Below are positions 63,642 through 64,000 of a stretch of DNA of 64,000 nucleotides, one piece after another. The DNA comes from Marinobacter daepoensis DSM 16072. Its GTDB lineage: Bacteria > Pseudomonadota > Gammaproteobacteria > Pseudomonadales > Oleiphilaceae. The stretch covers positions 62,001-126,000 of the forward strand of contig NZ_ATWI01000009.1 in assembly GCF_000421165.1 (NCBI RefSeq), given 5' to 3'. The notes below the pieces were generated by a model that searched no databases, had not been told where the DNA came from, and was given only the letters and a program-made list of their open reading frames with translations. Numbering within the stretch: the first letter of the stretch is position 1; the number at the start of each line of letters is the position of its first letter. Made by a program: the position numbers and the translations under genes.

Positions 63642-64000
63642 ATGTCCCGTAACGTATTGCTCCTGCCGGGTGACGGTATTGGCCCCGAAATTGTTGCCGA
63701 AGCAGAAAAAGTGTTGAACAAAGTCAATGATCAGTTCAGCCTGGGGCTGAGTTTCGATTCGGCTTTGGTCGGTGGTGCCGCGATTGATGAAACGGACACG
63801 CCCTTGCCAGATGAAACCCTTGAAAAGGCGCGTAACGCCGATGCTATCCTTCTGGGCGCCGTCGGTGGGCCGAAGTGGGATAGTCTGCCCATGGCCAGGC
63901 GGCCAGAAAAAGGCTTGCTGGGCCTTCGCTCTAATCTCGAATTGTTCGCCAACCTGCGGCCTGCCATTCTTTATCCGCAGTTGGCGTCGGCGTCATCCCT
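63642..64000 (+). CDS. leuB: 3-isopropylmalate dehydrogenase, N-terminal part
   Basis: The gene is cut by the right edge after about 119 codons. The N-terminus [20 protein letters not shown] and the stretches [12 protein letters not shown] and [18 protein letters not shown] are typical of LeuB, which oxidises and decarboxylates 3-isopropylmalate with NAD. AAGGA lies nine bases before the ATG. It is the third gene of the leuCDB operon. Confidence 0.97.
   Translation, partial: MSRNVLLLPGDGIGPEIVAEAEKVLNKVNDQFSLGLSFDSALVGGAAIDETDTPLPDETLEKARNADAILLGAVGGPKWDSLPMARRPEKGLLGLRSNLELFANLRPAILYPQLASASS

Overview
The window reads as an ordinary chromosomal stretch of a moderately GC-rich marine gammaproteobacterium, most likely Marinobacter or a close relative. 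The evidence is the gene order and the protein families: dnaX-ybaB-recR, rnd-ycgL-ycgN, holB-pilZ, a LysR gene divergent from leuCDB, a PEP-CTERM PrsK/PrsR two-component system, and a DUF6160-type secreted protein. I see no insertion sequence, prophage, tRNA or CRISPR array. Gene density is high and many genes are joined by 4-8 bp stop/start overlaps.

Layout. 1-5.3 kb (minus): the 5' end of prsR, then prsK, an atypical SDR protein, a lysophospholipid acyltransferase-like protein and a hexose-6-phosphate mutarotase. 5.3-15.6 kb (plus): a 2OG-Fe(II) oxygenase, the 4.5S SRP RNA with its own promoter, dnaX-ybaB-recR, rnd-ycgL-ycgN, then a membrane protein, a membrane-anchored VWA protein, a MoxR ATPase and a CoxE-like VWA protein. 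15.6-24.5 kb: the most interesting segment, a tightly overlapping nine-gene operon. It encodes secreted TPR proteins, a TPR lipoprotein, two small secreted proteins, one TolQ/ExbB, two TolR/ExbD and one TonB/AgmX-like protein. This is the composition of the Agl-Glt force-generating machinery of Myxococcus, in a bacterium not known to glide. 24.5-34 kb: lipid metabolism (MaoC-like hydratase, FadD, KAS III-like enzyme, thioesterase, MlaA, patatin) and the helicase HrpA. 35-39.6 kb: exeA-gspB-dinG. 39.8-49.4 kb: a MalT/LuxR-type regulator, cysB and an APS reductase, thrH, pabB, and three exported proteins of unknown function. 49.6-64 kb: DUF58-TgpA-holB-pilZ, an alpha/beta hydrolase, DUF4892 and patatin genes, prmB-aroC-MFS, and LysR divergent from leuCDB, with leuB cut by the window edge.

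The main candidate for an under-described system is the envelope-spanning TolQR/TPR/AgmX operon at 15.9-24.5 kb. One of its two ExbD proteins has Asn where the proton-carrying Asp should be, while the other keeps Asp. Other points worth checking are an apparent AUA start codon in an MFS transporter, an MlaA homologue with no lipobox cysteine, a VWA protein with a degenerate metal site, and a strong minus-strand terminator that serves no visible gene.
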